Position numbers and translations under genes: made by a program. From NCBI GenBank assembly GCA_029706075.1, contig JAINUG010000031.1, positions 3,703,001 through 3,767,000 of the forward strand: a stretch of DNA of 64,000 nt, written 5' to 3'. Below the pieces are notes generated by a model, which did no database searches, had not been told where the DNA came from, and worked only from the letters and a program-made list of their open reading frames with translations. The DNA is from Aldrovandia affinis (Eukaryota > Chordata > Actinopteri > Notacanthiformes > Halosauridae). Shown in pieces: positions 46,615 through 58,394 of the stretch; position 1 is the first letter of the stretch; each line of letters opens with the position of its first letter.

Positions 46615-49600
46615 GGGGGGGTAGATTGTCGTTTTAATGATTGTGGCTTGTCGCGTTGCTACTGTGACGCATGCAGTGTAGATTGGCCTTGATAGTTTGA
46701 GGAGATCCTGCAGTAACAACGGCCAAATGGCCAGCAGAGTAGACATCCAAATTCAAGTTAATTTAATGCTCTATTATCAGTGATAACATAAACTTCTTGC
46801 AGGGAGCTACTGTTGTGTCTGATGTACCCGTCTTGTGCGGGAGTTATACAGTCCCGCAGGGAATTTTGTATGAATAACACTATAGCACTTCGACTATTTC
46901 CGATTTTCACAATGATCCTGCTTCGTAGTTCCTACTGAATCATAGAACTGAAAAATTCCACAGGGAGTTGGATACTGTCATGGTGAATGGAGATTGTGTA
47001 CATAGAGCCCCACCACAGTGTTAGGATCACTTGAGGAATAATTGTTGAATGAGACTAGTTATGGAGGATAAATGGAGGAATGTTTTGTCCTCCATGGTAC
47101 AGCTCCCCAGGCAGACTGTTCGCTCCAGAATTGTGTCAGGGCCCTAGCAAAGCTACTTTCATGTTTTGAAGCCGCGCAATTAATGAATTGGCACATAAAG
47201 AGACCGTTTTTTCCATTGTAGACAATCACTATACTCCACAAAAGCATAGCTAATCCAAATAACATTGCACACCCTTGAGGACAAATTAGATTTTTGTCAA
47301 ACAGCATTTCGGAGTTGGGGTTGCTTGTACGTGTGTTTGTGTTGCATATGCCGGGGTGTATCCGTTTTGGAAATTATTTTACACCGTTTAAATATAAAAC
47401 AATACATTGGCAGGAAGGGGACTGTCTACAACGTGGTATTTACGTTTGCCCTTGGAGAGCCGGAAGGTGATTTTAGTTTTCACCTTAAAATCTGCGAACA
47501 ATTAAGACCCAAGTAACCAGGAGTGTTCAGGTAACGGTTAATCAACTGCTTTAATTGATCAATACAGATTAACAACGAACGCGTGCACACCCTGTGCCTT
47601 TGCAAGGGCAACCATAAAGGACTGCCCACCAGTGATAGGTGAGATAATTGGCCAGTAGGGGGCTCCATCTCATTACTCAACAGCGTAGACCTGCTCCAAC
47701 TCGGCAAAACAGCATGCGAGTTGGAGAGCGAGTCTGTTTTTTTCAGTATCCCGCAGTTCTGAAGACTCGTGAAGGACGTAGCAAAACGCCAGCTTCACAG
47801 CACAGACCTACCTGTACTACCGTTTTTAGAGAACAGCTCGTGCAATTTCCGCACATGGAAATGTAGCCTACTGAACCGAAGCCTTCGTTTGCAACTGCGA
47901 ACTCAAATGTTTAAATTAAGCACCCAGCGCAGCATTGCCGATGGAATGAAACGCAATATTGAGGTCACTGAAATTCTTTTGGAGTCAGAAATATATATAC
48001 ATGGATGCTTAGTGATGTTTCCCTGAGGACACACTCACTGTCCGTGCTTGTGTGTAAAAGCTGGCGTAGCTAGTATTAGTAATGTGTTGTCTCTTAGCAT
48101 CATTCCCAGTATCGGGGCAAAGCCTCTTCCCTGAAATATGGACACGAAGTCAATAAATTCTAGAAATCTCGCTCCGACATCAAGCAGAAAGATAGACGCG
48201 TATCTGAGTCCCTTTCCCTTTAATAACAGAAGAGGACCAGCGAGGGCCTTGGGTATGATGTAACTCTTATTTATAGTAATATCACCGTACTAGAAACATG
48301 CCCCAAGGTGCAGTGGCAAATGGAAGCTCTGATTCATTGTATTTTTCACCTAATTCCATTTGAATTCCACATCCGACACTTTTATTGACAAATAAATCAT
48401 AAATCCAAACAAATTGAACCAACGTTTACATACATTTTAGCATTTTTTGGAACAGGCTAGCTCGTACTTTCAAAATCGAATTTAAGCATTACGTGTTTTA
48501 TTATTACAAATAGTTTTTTAAATGATAAACGGTAATCATATTTTATTTTTAAAAGAAATATCAATATTTTATTTCCAACAAGTATTTGTTTTTAAAGTGT
48601 CATCGTCCGGTCTACAATTAAAACGAAGATGGCCATTCGCCAGCATCATGAGCTGGATTATTGGACATGAGGGCTGTACTGTACAAAGAAAGGAGTCACA
48701 CTGTGTGTGCGCTGATGCGTTTACCCAAGGAATATACCCAGAGAGAACATGATAACTGGTTTGAAAGACAGTACAGCAGTCGTCCCATAAACTCTTAAGA
48801 GACACGGCATTCTTGAGTTCATAAAGACGTCTTGTTCAGCCTAAATGAAAATGTGTGATTTAGAACAGTGGGACGTAGAACAGTTTTCCATTATGTAAGT
48901 GGTTTCAACTGGATCCAGAGCGTTAACTGTAAAACTGACAGTCGCTTCCCAGTAAGATATACAAGCAGATTTCTCCATCAATCAGAACTCTTCACCTCGA
49001 TACGAAGGCAATCGCAGCGGTACCTGATAACACTACCAGAGCCACGTATTTTGGTTGGACCTTTACAGCATTTCATTCACATAATGTAACCAAACCCCTC
49101 ATAGGGTATGAAGTGTGGAACACGTAGAGCACAGCCCTCTGGGAGCTGTAGATGCCAGGATACTATGACCAGAGAGAGGAGGAAGCTTGGAACTTGAACC
49201 ATTACAGGACATAAAATATCAAATTCAGTGTTGACCATTTTCCAAATGATGCATGGACATGCAATAACAAGCCAGTTTAAAAATGGTAATGCTGTGAAGA
49301 GACCTAAAATCTGTGGACCGGAATGAGAAGTTTGCTGAGCCAGGCTTTTGATAAATCTGGAAAATCTCTTCTCCAGGATAAGATTTCCTTCTGCAGCACA
49401 GGCACTCTGATTATTGATAATTTCTGACTATTTATGTTACATAACAATTTGATTTACAGTGAACCTATGGCCTAGGATATGGCCACCTGTATCTTTTATT
49501 GCCTATTCCAAGCAGTCACATTCTGCTATCAGAATCCACCTTTTACACAAGGGTTGAGGTTAGGGAAAAGGGTGGGGAGGCTTTTCCTTGATTGGCTATT

Positions 49601-50890
49601 GTGGGCAGACTGCCAGATATAACTAACCCAACATGAACCCAAGGTTTACAGTTAAAAAGTCTCATGGGCCCTATAGTATATGCATTACGTTTGGATTTCA
49701 AACTACTAACTGACACTCATGTTTTAAGGTAATAGTGTTATTCAGTTTTCATTTATTGTGAAAGAACAATAGCGTACATTTGTTTTATGGTCAGGGTTCC
49801 TACTCTTTGACTCAATTACATTTCCATGACGCATTTCAAAACCTAAAAGCAGTTTTTTGTGGGAAAAAAACCCCACGAGAAACTGGCTAACAAGCTATGG
49901 CAAGCGCAAACAATGTCACGAACACCAGCTGGACTACTGTAATACTACAAATAGCGACTCGGGAGCTTTCCCCCCTCAATTTCAAGCTCTGAACTGTGAT
50001 TGGTGGCATTTCATTTTTCAAAAGTAGGCAGGCTTTCGCTGGGGAGGCTTTCGTTGTTTGTGCACCAAACATTAGCCATAGCTCGTCAGAACATTTCTCA
50101 TGCAAATACAACATTTGAATGGGTTAGATCAATATGGATAGGATTCATCTTGTGCATAAAGCATTGCCATGTAGACATTTCAGTAGCTTAGATGGAACCT
50201 CTGTTGCCTTCCATTCAATGGGATTATTGGCCTACAATTTCAGAGAATCATATTTTGGATCAGAAGCCTTGCAGAGCTGACATTATCATGTCAATTGAAT
50301 ACTCTAAAAAGGTAAGAAATGTGAAAGTTTCTTTTTGGTTTTCCCTGACCAAAATAATAATAATAATAAGCAGAGTTACAGTTGTAACTACAATGGCAAA
50401 GTGTCTCTGTCTAAAGCAGTTTGCAGTTTGAAGCTTGAACTGCAGTTGTCTCAGCATGCTCTCTCAGCTATGACAGTTATGAACTGTTGATGGGTTAACC
50501 TAAAGGGCACTTTTCTATTTATACTCAATTAAGTGTTCAGGGCACAGTGGGACCTACAATCTGACCATGCTAAATATGTGCCACGGCCTATTTCTAGCCA
50601 GCCTTTTCAATGTGGAAGTACTTTGCTATGATCTCACCACATTAAAATGTTCAGACTGTATTCAGGTGATGCTTAAAAGTCAGATTTCAACTGTATAAAT
50701 GTAACAAAAGGTCAAATTAGATAGTAATGATGACAGAAATAGAACTTCAAGCCTTGGGGCCATGATGACAAGAATAATAATACACAGACAAAGTTGAGAT
50801 GGAAGGGACAAAAAGAAAATACGCTTGCACGGTTGTTGAAGAGATCTTTTTTTGTCATACAAAATATCGCTTTTGTAAAACAAAAAAAAA
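46615..50890. other. Gene-poor sequence downstream of nampt
   Basis: No supported exon. A short frame at 48138 (MDTKSINSRNLAP...) was considered and not called. Confidence 0.35.
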
Positions 50891-50895
50891 AAAAC

Positions 50896-51000
50896 TTTAT
50901 TTTTCTGCCATTGGCATGCTAAAAACAACGATTACATCTGAAATATATACACAAGTGTATAATATACAACATTTTTGCATATGGATCATTGTGTTTTATT
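50896..51000 (-). terminator. Candidate nampt poly(A) signals
   Basis: AATAAA motifs on the minus strand at 50995-51000 and 50896-50901 are candidate polyadenylation signals found about 1.2-1.3 kb past the nampt stop codon. They would give a 3' UTR of ordinary length. Use is not demonstrated. Confidence 0.3.
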
Positions 51001-51924
51001 AATATACAGTATTAGGTATAATAGAAAAAGAGGTAGGATCAACTGCTTAATGTCCAATGTTTCATTTACACATTGAAGAGAAGTCTTTTGCGTCAAGGCA
51101 GATTTTTTTCAGAAAAAAACTAGACAAACCATACAGCACACCGCAAATCTATGACTCCTCCAGGGCACGAGAAGCACGTTGGCAGCAGTCCGTGTGCCCG
51201 TCTCAAACAGCGTCATGCGCCAATGTTCAAATCAACATTCGCATTACATCAGCAGTGTGATTTAATCCACAACATACAGAATGATTAAACATAATAAAAG
51301 GCTAAAATAAAACTCAATTGCTGGAGATCAGAATTTTACTAAGCACAAAACCGGGTTTTGACCACGGTCCGTACTGTCCTGAGGTGATGGTCAGACAGAC
51401 AAAGGCACCAGTCTGCATGAAGGCAGACTCAAAATGAGCAATTATATACTTCCTAAACGGAGAGAAAAGCTATAAAAACAACCTTAACAGGTTTATGCTG
51501 GGTTCCATCTGTTATGGTGGTAGTTTCAGTTTTAACCACTTGACAAACTCATAAAAGCGGACAGGCTCCTACATATTGACATCAGTCCACCTACTACAAA
51601 ACGAGCAGGGACTGGAGACTTCACTAAACTTCAAATAACTGGACTTCATTCCATTCGTGCCCATTTGCCTGACCAAGGGAAAAGACCATGGGACAGGGTG
51701 ATTGTGGGGGGTGATTCTCCACCCTTCTTAAGATGGGGAAATTTTGGACCTGAATATGACCCTTTGAAGTCAAGGTAAAGAAGCCACACCATGCTGAAGA
51801 CTTAAAGGGCCGGGTCCAGAACCACGACCGCTGAACCTCACCTCTGCCCATAGGGAACAAATAACACACTACCCTGGATATCAACATACAAGATGCAAGA
51901 ACAGTTTTAGGTCTTTGACAAATT

Positions 51925-52150
51925 CAGGGAACTCGGAGAGGGAGAGCCGGCACGAGCTCGCCGAGAAGCACGTCCCTGTAAGACAGGTGGGCGAGTTCCG
52001 TCTCGAAGGAGGCGGATCATTGCCAGCCTTAGGGCATTGGCTTGACCCGGAGAATGGGCGGCGGCGTGTGGTGGAGGGCCAATTGAAGAAATAGAGTGTA
52101 TAATTGGCCACCAAATGGAGGGGGGAAAAAAATCTGAAATCAAAAAATAA
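51925..52150 (+). repeat. 5'-truncated SINE family B copy in the nampt 3' UTR region
   Basis: It shares GTTCCGTCTCGAAGGAGGCG and the tail TATAATTGGCCACCAAATGG plus a GGGGGGAAAAAAATC end with the 33158 copy (inverted orientation). The tRNA-like head is missing. The copy is antisense to nampt and starts less than 50 bp past its stop codon. Confidence 0.72.
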
Positions 52151-52196
52151 GTGAAGGCCGCCAATTGGTCCGTGGGCAGTGCTGAACACTGGCTGG

Positions 52197-52370
52197 TTAG
52201 TGCACACCATTCATGATGTGTTTCTGGTGCAGTTCCTGTGCCTTTGGGCTGTCCTGGTTGTGCTGGGAGGGGCTCAGCTCCTCCTCCAACAGCCGGGCGT
52301 TCTTCCGGATCTCCTCTAGCGTGTACTCCTGCAGGATGGACCCGTTCTCGAACACTGTCACCAGCATGTC
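52197..52370 (-). CDS. nampt: nampt last coding exon
   Basis: Last coding exon of nicotinamide phosphoribosyltransferase. The acceptor TTCTTTCAG precedes GACATG at 52370, and the frame closes at TAA (52199-52197). It encodes DMLVTVFENGSILQEYTLEE and IRKNARLLEEEL, which align with the final segment of human NAMPT (the F-x-N-G...IRKNA region). It then adds a tail of about 20 residues (SPSQHNQDSPKAQELHQKHI and five more) that ordinary NAMPT does not have; the human protein ends within a few residues of this point. The tail is polar and has no recognised motif. Confidence 0.93.
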   Translation of the reverse strand, partial: DMLVTVFENGSILQEYTLEEIRKNARLLEEELSPSQHNQDSPKAQELHQKHIMNGVH

Positions 52371-52840
52371 CTGAAAGAAGAAGCCAGAATGGTCCCGTTC
52401 AAAAGCTACTGACGCATTCAACAGGGGCCAGGTGGAGAACAGCCCGACGCTACAGTACTGCAGCAGGGGGAGAAAGATGAGCGCAGTGCAATTATTTGGT
52501 CCGTTACGATCAAGAACATAGTAAATATTTATTGCTTCCACAAACTCCCCCACACCATACACAGAACATCTCAACAGAATCAAGTGGTGGGCAGAAAATA
52601 CTCAACATGGACGTGAAAATCGAATCAGCATGAGCAAATATAGAAATATCTCCCCACACACAAATAACAGAAATCGCTCAAGGGGTGAAAATCCAATCGG
52701 CATGACGGAGCCGGCGTCTCGTCATCAGGGCGTAGGGCAGGCCAACCCAGCGACGGACCACTGCTGACGCACTGCAAGCCTGTCCTACCCATCTCACGGA
52801 AGACCCCCCCCGCCCCCGCGCGTTTAAATAGAACGCTCAC

Positions 52841-52966
52841 CTCCTCCGGCTTGCCAACACCTCGCTCCACCGTCTCGATGAATCCATCAGAGTTCCTCCT
52901 CAGAGACAGGCGCCCTCTCTTTGAACCCTTGGACGGATCCGTAACTGGCTGCTTGTACACATCCAT
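52841..52966 (-). CDS. nampt: nampt exon
   Basis: Exon of exactly 42 codons bounded by TTCCTCTAG acceptor and GAG|GTGAGC donor. It encodes MDVYKQPVTDPSKGSKRGRL then SLRRNSDGFIETVERGVGKP. It aligns with the human segment that follows the K-C-S-Y-V strand and contains the conserved K-D/Q-P-V-x-D-P-x-K-x-S-K-x-G-R-L-S-L run. Phase 0 on both sides. The GC content is higher than in flanking introns. Confidence 0.95.
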
Positions 52967-52970
52967 CTAG

Positions 52971-54276
<1,306 letters not shown>

Positions 54277-54333
54277 TCACTCCATACCCGTCACGCGCTG
54301 GGAGTGGGGAGTTAGGAATGGGGGGCTCCTTAC

Positions 54334-54453
54334 CTCCTCCACAGACTGCAAGTCAATCCCATCTCCCTGGATGATACGCAGGTAGGACGGGAGCAGCTTG
54401 TAGCCAACAGAGTTCACCGAGCTCCCGAAGCAGTCTTCCAAAATCTTTATCAC
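54334..54453 (-). CDS. nampt: nampt exon
   Basis: Exon of exactly 40 codons; acceptor CATTACAG, donor GAG|GTAAGG. It encodes VIKILEDCFGSSVNSVGYKL and LPSYLRIIQGDGIDLQSVEE. LRIIQGDGID matches the human LRVIQGDGVD segment that holds Ile351, Gly353 and Asp354, which bind the ribose and phosphate of nicotinamide mononucleotide. There are no gaps against the human protein. Confidence 0.96.
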
Positions 54454-55429
54454 CTGTAATGGGCCGGGGCAGACAGGCGGTGAATTCGACATGAACACGC
54501 AATCTTCCATCGGAAAAAAACAAGACATATCTAAAGACTTTGAGATTAGTGCACAGTGGACCGCAGCAGGTAACACGCTCGTTGTTGCTTACTTGCACTT
54601 TTGATTTGAGAGTGAAGTGTAGTGCGTGACTGGTACTCCCCACCTGATCAGCATTTCTTATTGGAACTCTTTAGACTACCTTTTATCAGTTATTACAGAC
54701 CAAAGGCTATCAAACTGCAATTTCAACATGGGGGGGAAAAAGGGCCCATTACGATCAATAATTAATTTTCTTGTTCTAGATTACATTGATCATTTATTCA
54801 ATTTCTTTCTAAAGACAACAGGAACTTTCTGAATTCTTTCTCCATTATATGCAGTAAAGGTAACCAAGTCGAAAACTCAAAACCTCACAAAATAGGGGAA
54901 AGTGAAGAAGCACAATATGCCACAACCTCCACACAGAGACCACAACCTTAGCCTCCACACAGAGACCTCGACCTTAGCCTCCACACAGAGGTCACGACTT
55001 TAGCCTCCACACAGAGGCCACGGCCTTAGCCTCCACACAGAGGCCACGGCCTTAGCCTCCACACAGAGGCCACGGCCTTAGCCTCCACACAGAGGCCACG
55101 GCCTTAGCCTCCACACAGAGGCCACGGCCTTAGCCTCCACACAGAGGCCACGGCCTTAGCCTCCACACAGAGGCCGTGACCTAAGCCTCCACACAGAGGT
55201 CACGACTTTAGCCTCCACACAGAGGCCACGGCCTTAGCCTCCACAGAGGCCACGGCCTTAGCCTCCACACAGAGGCCACGGCCTTAGCCTCCACACAGAG
55301 GCCATGGCCTTAGCCTCCACACAGAGGCCACGGCCTTAGCCTCCACACAGAGGCCGTGACCTAAGCCTCCACACAGAGGTCACGACCGCAGCCTCCACAC
55401 AGACCACATCCTCAGCCCCAGGGCCTCAC
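54454..55429 (-). other. nampt intron containing a minisatellite
   Basis: Intron between the 226-bp and 120-bp exons. Its first half (in transcription order) is the 26-bp minisatellite at 54925-55414, which begins about 15 nt after the donor site. Confidence 0.9.
54925..55414 (+). repeat. 26-bp minisatellite, about 19 copies
   Basis: The unit on the plus strand is GCCTCCACACAGAGGCCACG plus GCCTTA. Copies 4-9 are six exact units in a row (from about 55005 to 55160). Variant pairs (GGCCGTGACCTAA then GGTCACGACTTTA-type) occur at copies 10-11 and 17-18, a higher-order period of seven units. One unit near 55230 is 2 bp shorter. The array is inside a nampt intron. Confidence 0.96.
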
Positions 55430-55655
55430 CTCGATGACTGTCTCGGCGGGATCCCCGGAGTCAGGCCGGATCACCAGGGTGGAGTCCTCACTACGCTCCA
55501 TCACACGCTCCTTCAGCTTGTCCCCCCAGATGTGCTTGCAGGCCTTAAAGATGTCGTAGCTGTCGCTCACCACAGACACGGGCCCTGAGGGGAACTGGTC
55601 CAGCAGGCTCTCAAAGGCCTCCTTTTCCCGGCTCCTCCCCCACGAGATGATAGTG
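55430..55655 (-). CDS. nampt: nampt exon with catalytic residues
   Basis: 226-bp exon; acceptor TGACTGCAG, donor GAG|GTGAGG. The first base completes a Ser codon split with the upstream exon. It encodes STIISWGRSREKEAFESLLD, VSVVSDSYDIFKACKHIWGD and LVIRPDSGDPAETVIE. VSDSYDI contains the Asp equivalent to human Asp279, and IRPDSG contains Arg311 and Asp313, residues that bind nicotinamide and ribose. NAMPT joins nicotinamide and PRPP to make NMN, the rate-limiting step of NAD salvage in the cytosol and nucleus. The exon frame is intact. Confidence 0.97.
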
Positions 55656-56065
55656 CTGCAGTCAAAACCATGGAAGAGAGTGAGGAGGCAGACAGGAGGG
55701 GAGAAAGAGAGGGAGAGTGAGACAGAGAGAGAAAGACTCAATCAATGATAAAAAACTTCCAGAGAATTTCTTAAGCTTAAAATGCTCCCTCACTACATTG
55801 AACATGCTTTAAGAAACAATTCAAAGGACCTAAGAATCGCACAAAGTCAGTGATAAGGATAAAACCATTGAACTTATACTGGCAGGATGCTGGTCTCTCC
55901 AAGCTGCAACCTGCTGTGATGCATATTAATGAAGTTCTGTGGCTTTTCTCTCCACTGTACTCAAGGTTCAAGGTGTTAGTGACAGGCAGGACAGTGTTTG
56001 GGTGGTCCCGTCAGTTCAGTGTGTTAGTGACACAGGCAGGACAGTGTTTGGGTGGGTCCGCTCAC
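55656..56065 (-). other. nampt intron
   Basis: Short intron with GA-rich sequence at 55690-55740 and a local direct repeat (CAGGCAGGACAGTGTTTGGG-like) at about 55982-56000 and 56032-56052, just past the donor of the upstream exon. Confidence 0.85.
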
Positions 56066-56196
56066 CTGTGCTCGGCTGCAGGGATAGAAAAGCCGGCCAT
56101 GGGGCAGCTGTAGTAGCGCTGGGCCATCAGGAGCCCGGCCACAGTGTCCGTGCTGCAGAAGTTGACCAGGTGGGCCGCCCCTCCCAGTGCCGCTGA
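56066..56196 (-). CDS. nampt: nampt exon, first one in window
   Basis: 131-bp exon; acceptor TTTGCAG, donor CACAG|GTGAGC. It encodes SAALGGAAHLVNFCSTDTVA, GLLMAQRYYSCPMAGFSIPA and AEH plus two bases. It aligns with human residues 203-247. TDTVAGL holds the Asp equivalent to human Asp219 (nicotinamide contact), and PAAEH ends with the catalytic His (human His247). The loop before SIPAAEH is two residues shorter than in human NAMPT. Human exons for residues 1-202 should lie upstream (higher coordinates) but were not recognised before 64000. Confidence 0.95.
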
Positions 56197-56199
56197 CTG

Positions 56200-57905
56200 C
56201 AAACAATGGGACACTTGAGCTTAAGTCACGGACCAGACTTCCAACATCAAAATCACTAATGAACAGAATGCTGCTGGGCACTGCTGCTTTAAAATACACG
56301 CATCTACCTCAGAGAGGGAGTCAAACACAGCATCCTTGCCAACCTGCCTTGCCTGTACAATCAATCTACCTTTATTTATTAGAGCACCATTTACAATGAG
56401 GTTCTCACACAGTGATTCACAGTGCACATCAAGAGGGGAGTAAAAAATGGAAATAAAAGCCATACATTTGAGCCAATGTGGGGACCCCTCAACAGGCAGT
56501 TGAACTCCCGGAAAAGATGGGATACAGAGATTGCAAAAGAAGAATAACACATTATGACACTGAGGAAACTGAAATAAAGAGGCCTGGGTCCCGTAACGGC
56601 CTGCTCCACCCATTATTTTAATACGGACGCTTATGAAGGCTATTAAAACACAGTCTGTTCAGGGATCCGATGGGACTCCAGAATAAGGATCAGAGTCCTT
56701 GAGGCTAATGAGTACAGCTTTAATGTGTACCAAGCAAAGCCTCTGCCAACAAAGTGAAAGACACCGAGGGCTACGTGGCATATAGTGGGATATAAAATAG
56801 TCCAAGTGTCATTCATTTATAATACTGAAACACGTTGGTCATGCCCAAGGCAGTATGTGCCTTTTCACACCAGTTTATTTCTTCCTTTAGAAATCGCTGC
56901 TCTCCTCCATTCCCTACTCACAATCAGCACAAACAGAAAACATTGTGATGCTCTCGGTACCATTTACAAACTTACATCCATTTAGAAATTGTACTTCAAT
57001 TACCCCACAATATTTGCAGGCGCAGTTTTATTTACATTGACAATGGATAACCACACAATCATATTGCAATGTCTATTCCCCTGCCCTCACCCATTTGACT
57101 AATGGTTCTGTGATACACAACACAATAAATGGGACATGTGAGTTTCAATATGCCATCATCCCGTTTGGGGGAGAGAGTGTCATATTTGAGTTAGAAACAC
57201 CCAAACGATGTCATAGTGAGACGAGTAGTACTGAACGAAAACGGTCGTTCCTTTTGTTATATTGAAGTTCAAACAAGCAAGTGTGTTGAGGGGAAAAAAA
57301 AAAAAATATATATATATATATATTTAAGAAAAGTCAGGTAACGGAAGCGACTTCACTTTCCCCAACACAAAACACATGAAAAACAGCATGGTGCTCCTAG
57401 TGTTAAAGCAGAAAGCCAGGGTGGCTTTAAATACTGCGCCATCGACACCTCAACTGTCAAGGCAGAGCGGTCACAACATCAGCGGTGCGGTCTTGAACCC
57501 CTGCCAACGTCAAGGCCTTTTACAAAAATTTTGACCAAAATTTAGCTCAACATTTAATGCATTATGCTCGCACTAAAATGAAAATGCCCACACGATGACG
57601 ACACTTTTGTGAGATGTCCTCCGGGTGTATTGGGTGCAGTCGCGCACACGTTCTGGTAATTCTGCCATGCGCTTGTGGACGGTTTCGTGAAAATACTTTC
57701 CCGTTTATTAATGCGTATCATCATCCTGTGGAAGGTGTCGGTCTCGGCAGCGGAATCGGGGCGATTAGCGGTCACACCTCCTGGCAGAGCAGCCAGGGCA
57801 CACACCGGTCTTGCATTGTCTAATCGTTCATGTGTGCATAAAACTGCTCTGCTCTCTTAATAGTGGACTGGGACGCAGGAGGAGAAGGCTGCCAAGAGCG
57901 AGAAT
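56200..57905. other. Presumed nampt upstream intron, no exon seen
   Basis: No frame matching the N-terminal part of NAMPT was found on the minus strand. A (TA)n run lies at 57306-57323. Confidence 0.5.
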
Positions 57906-57907
57906 GG

Positions 57908-58193
57908 TGTCACGCGTGAAAACCACTGACAAGTCGTGAAAGTGAAACATCTGTGTTTGCGTTAATGTTTTGCCAAAAGGCGGACTTTGGTTTGGTTTGT
58001 TATTGTCGTTTATTGTTTTGAACCCGCGAGGGCGACGGTCGAAGCCTTTTACTTATTTTGTTTACCCTGCTCTCTCGCTCTCTCACGCTCTCCCCTTGTC
58101 TGGGAGGAATAATAAAGATCCGGTTGTAAACCGTCAACTCCTTGTCTCCTGCTGCTCTGTTCTCCTCCGGGGTGTGTCATACGGCGTGTGACA
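57908..58193 (+). repeat. LTR-like segment
   Basis: From TGTCACGCG to GCGTGTGACA. It contains AATAAAGATCC (58108 on) followed by a CTGCTGCTCTGTTCTCC region that resembles 62095-62171 in order and wording. It looks like an LTR 3' half or short solo LTR; no target duplication was found. Confidence 0.45.
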
Positions 58194-58340
58194 CACACAC
58201 ACATTCAATGTGCTGCTCCTTTTTGAGGGTGACACCATATATAATTCAACATATTTTAGGCCTACACATGGGCCTTTTATTAAGAAAAGTATTTTACTGC
58301 AAGGCTTGACTTCAAAGAAATTAATCCTAAAGGGCAGAGC

Positions 58341-58392
58341 GGAGCCCCGCTATTAATATAAAATCAGTTGTATATTAATAGCGGGGGCTCTC
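58341..58392. repeat. Strong hairpin
   Basis: GAGCCCCGCTATTAATATA pairs with TATATTAATAGCGGGGGCTC with one extra G, leaving a loop of about 10 nt. Confidence 0.85.
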
Positions 58393-58394
58393 TT

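Noticed and set aside
47648-47866. A 72-codon plus-strand frame with a TAG acceptor-like start
   Set aside because: No donor or homologous neighbour; peptide not recognised.
48138-48269. A 43-codon frame (MDTKSINSRNLAP...) with TATA-like sequence upstream and a GTATGA that could be a donor
   Set aside because: The donor is poor, the frame stops within a few codons, and the peptide is unfamiliar; not enough to call an exon.
54353-56299. Alternative long frames overlapping the nampt exons in other frames and on the plus strand
   Set aside because: They are shadows of GC-rich exons; only the minus-strand frames match the NAMPT family and obey the splice sites.
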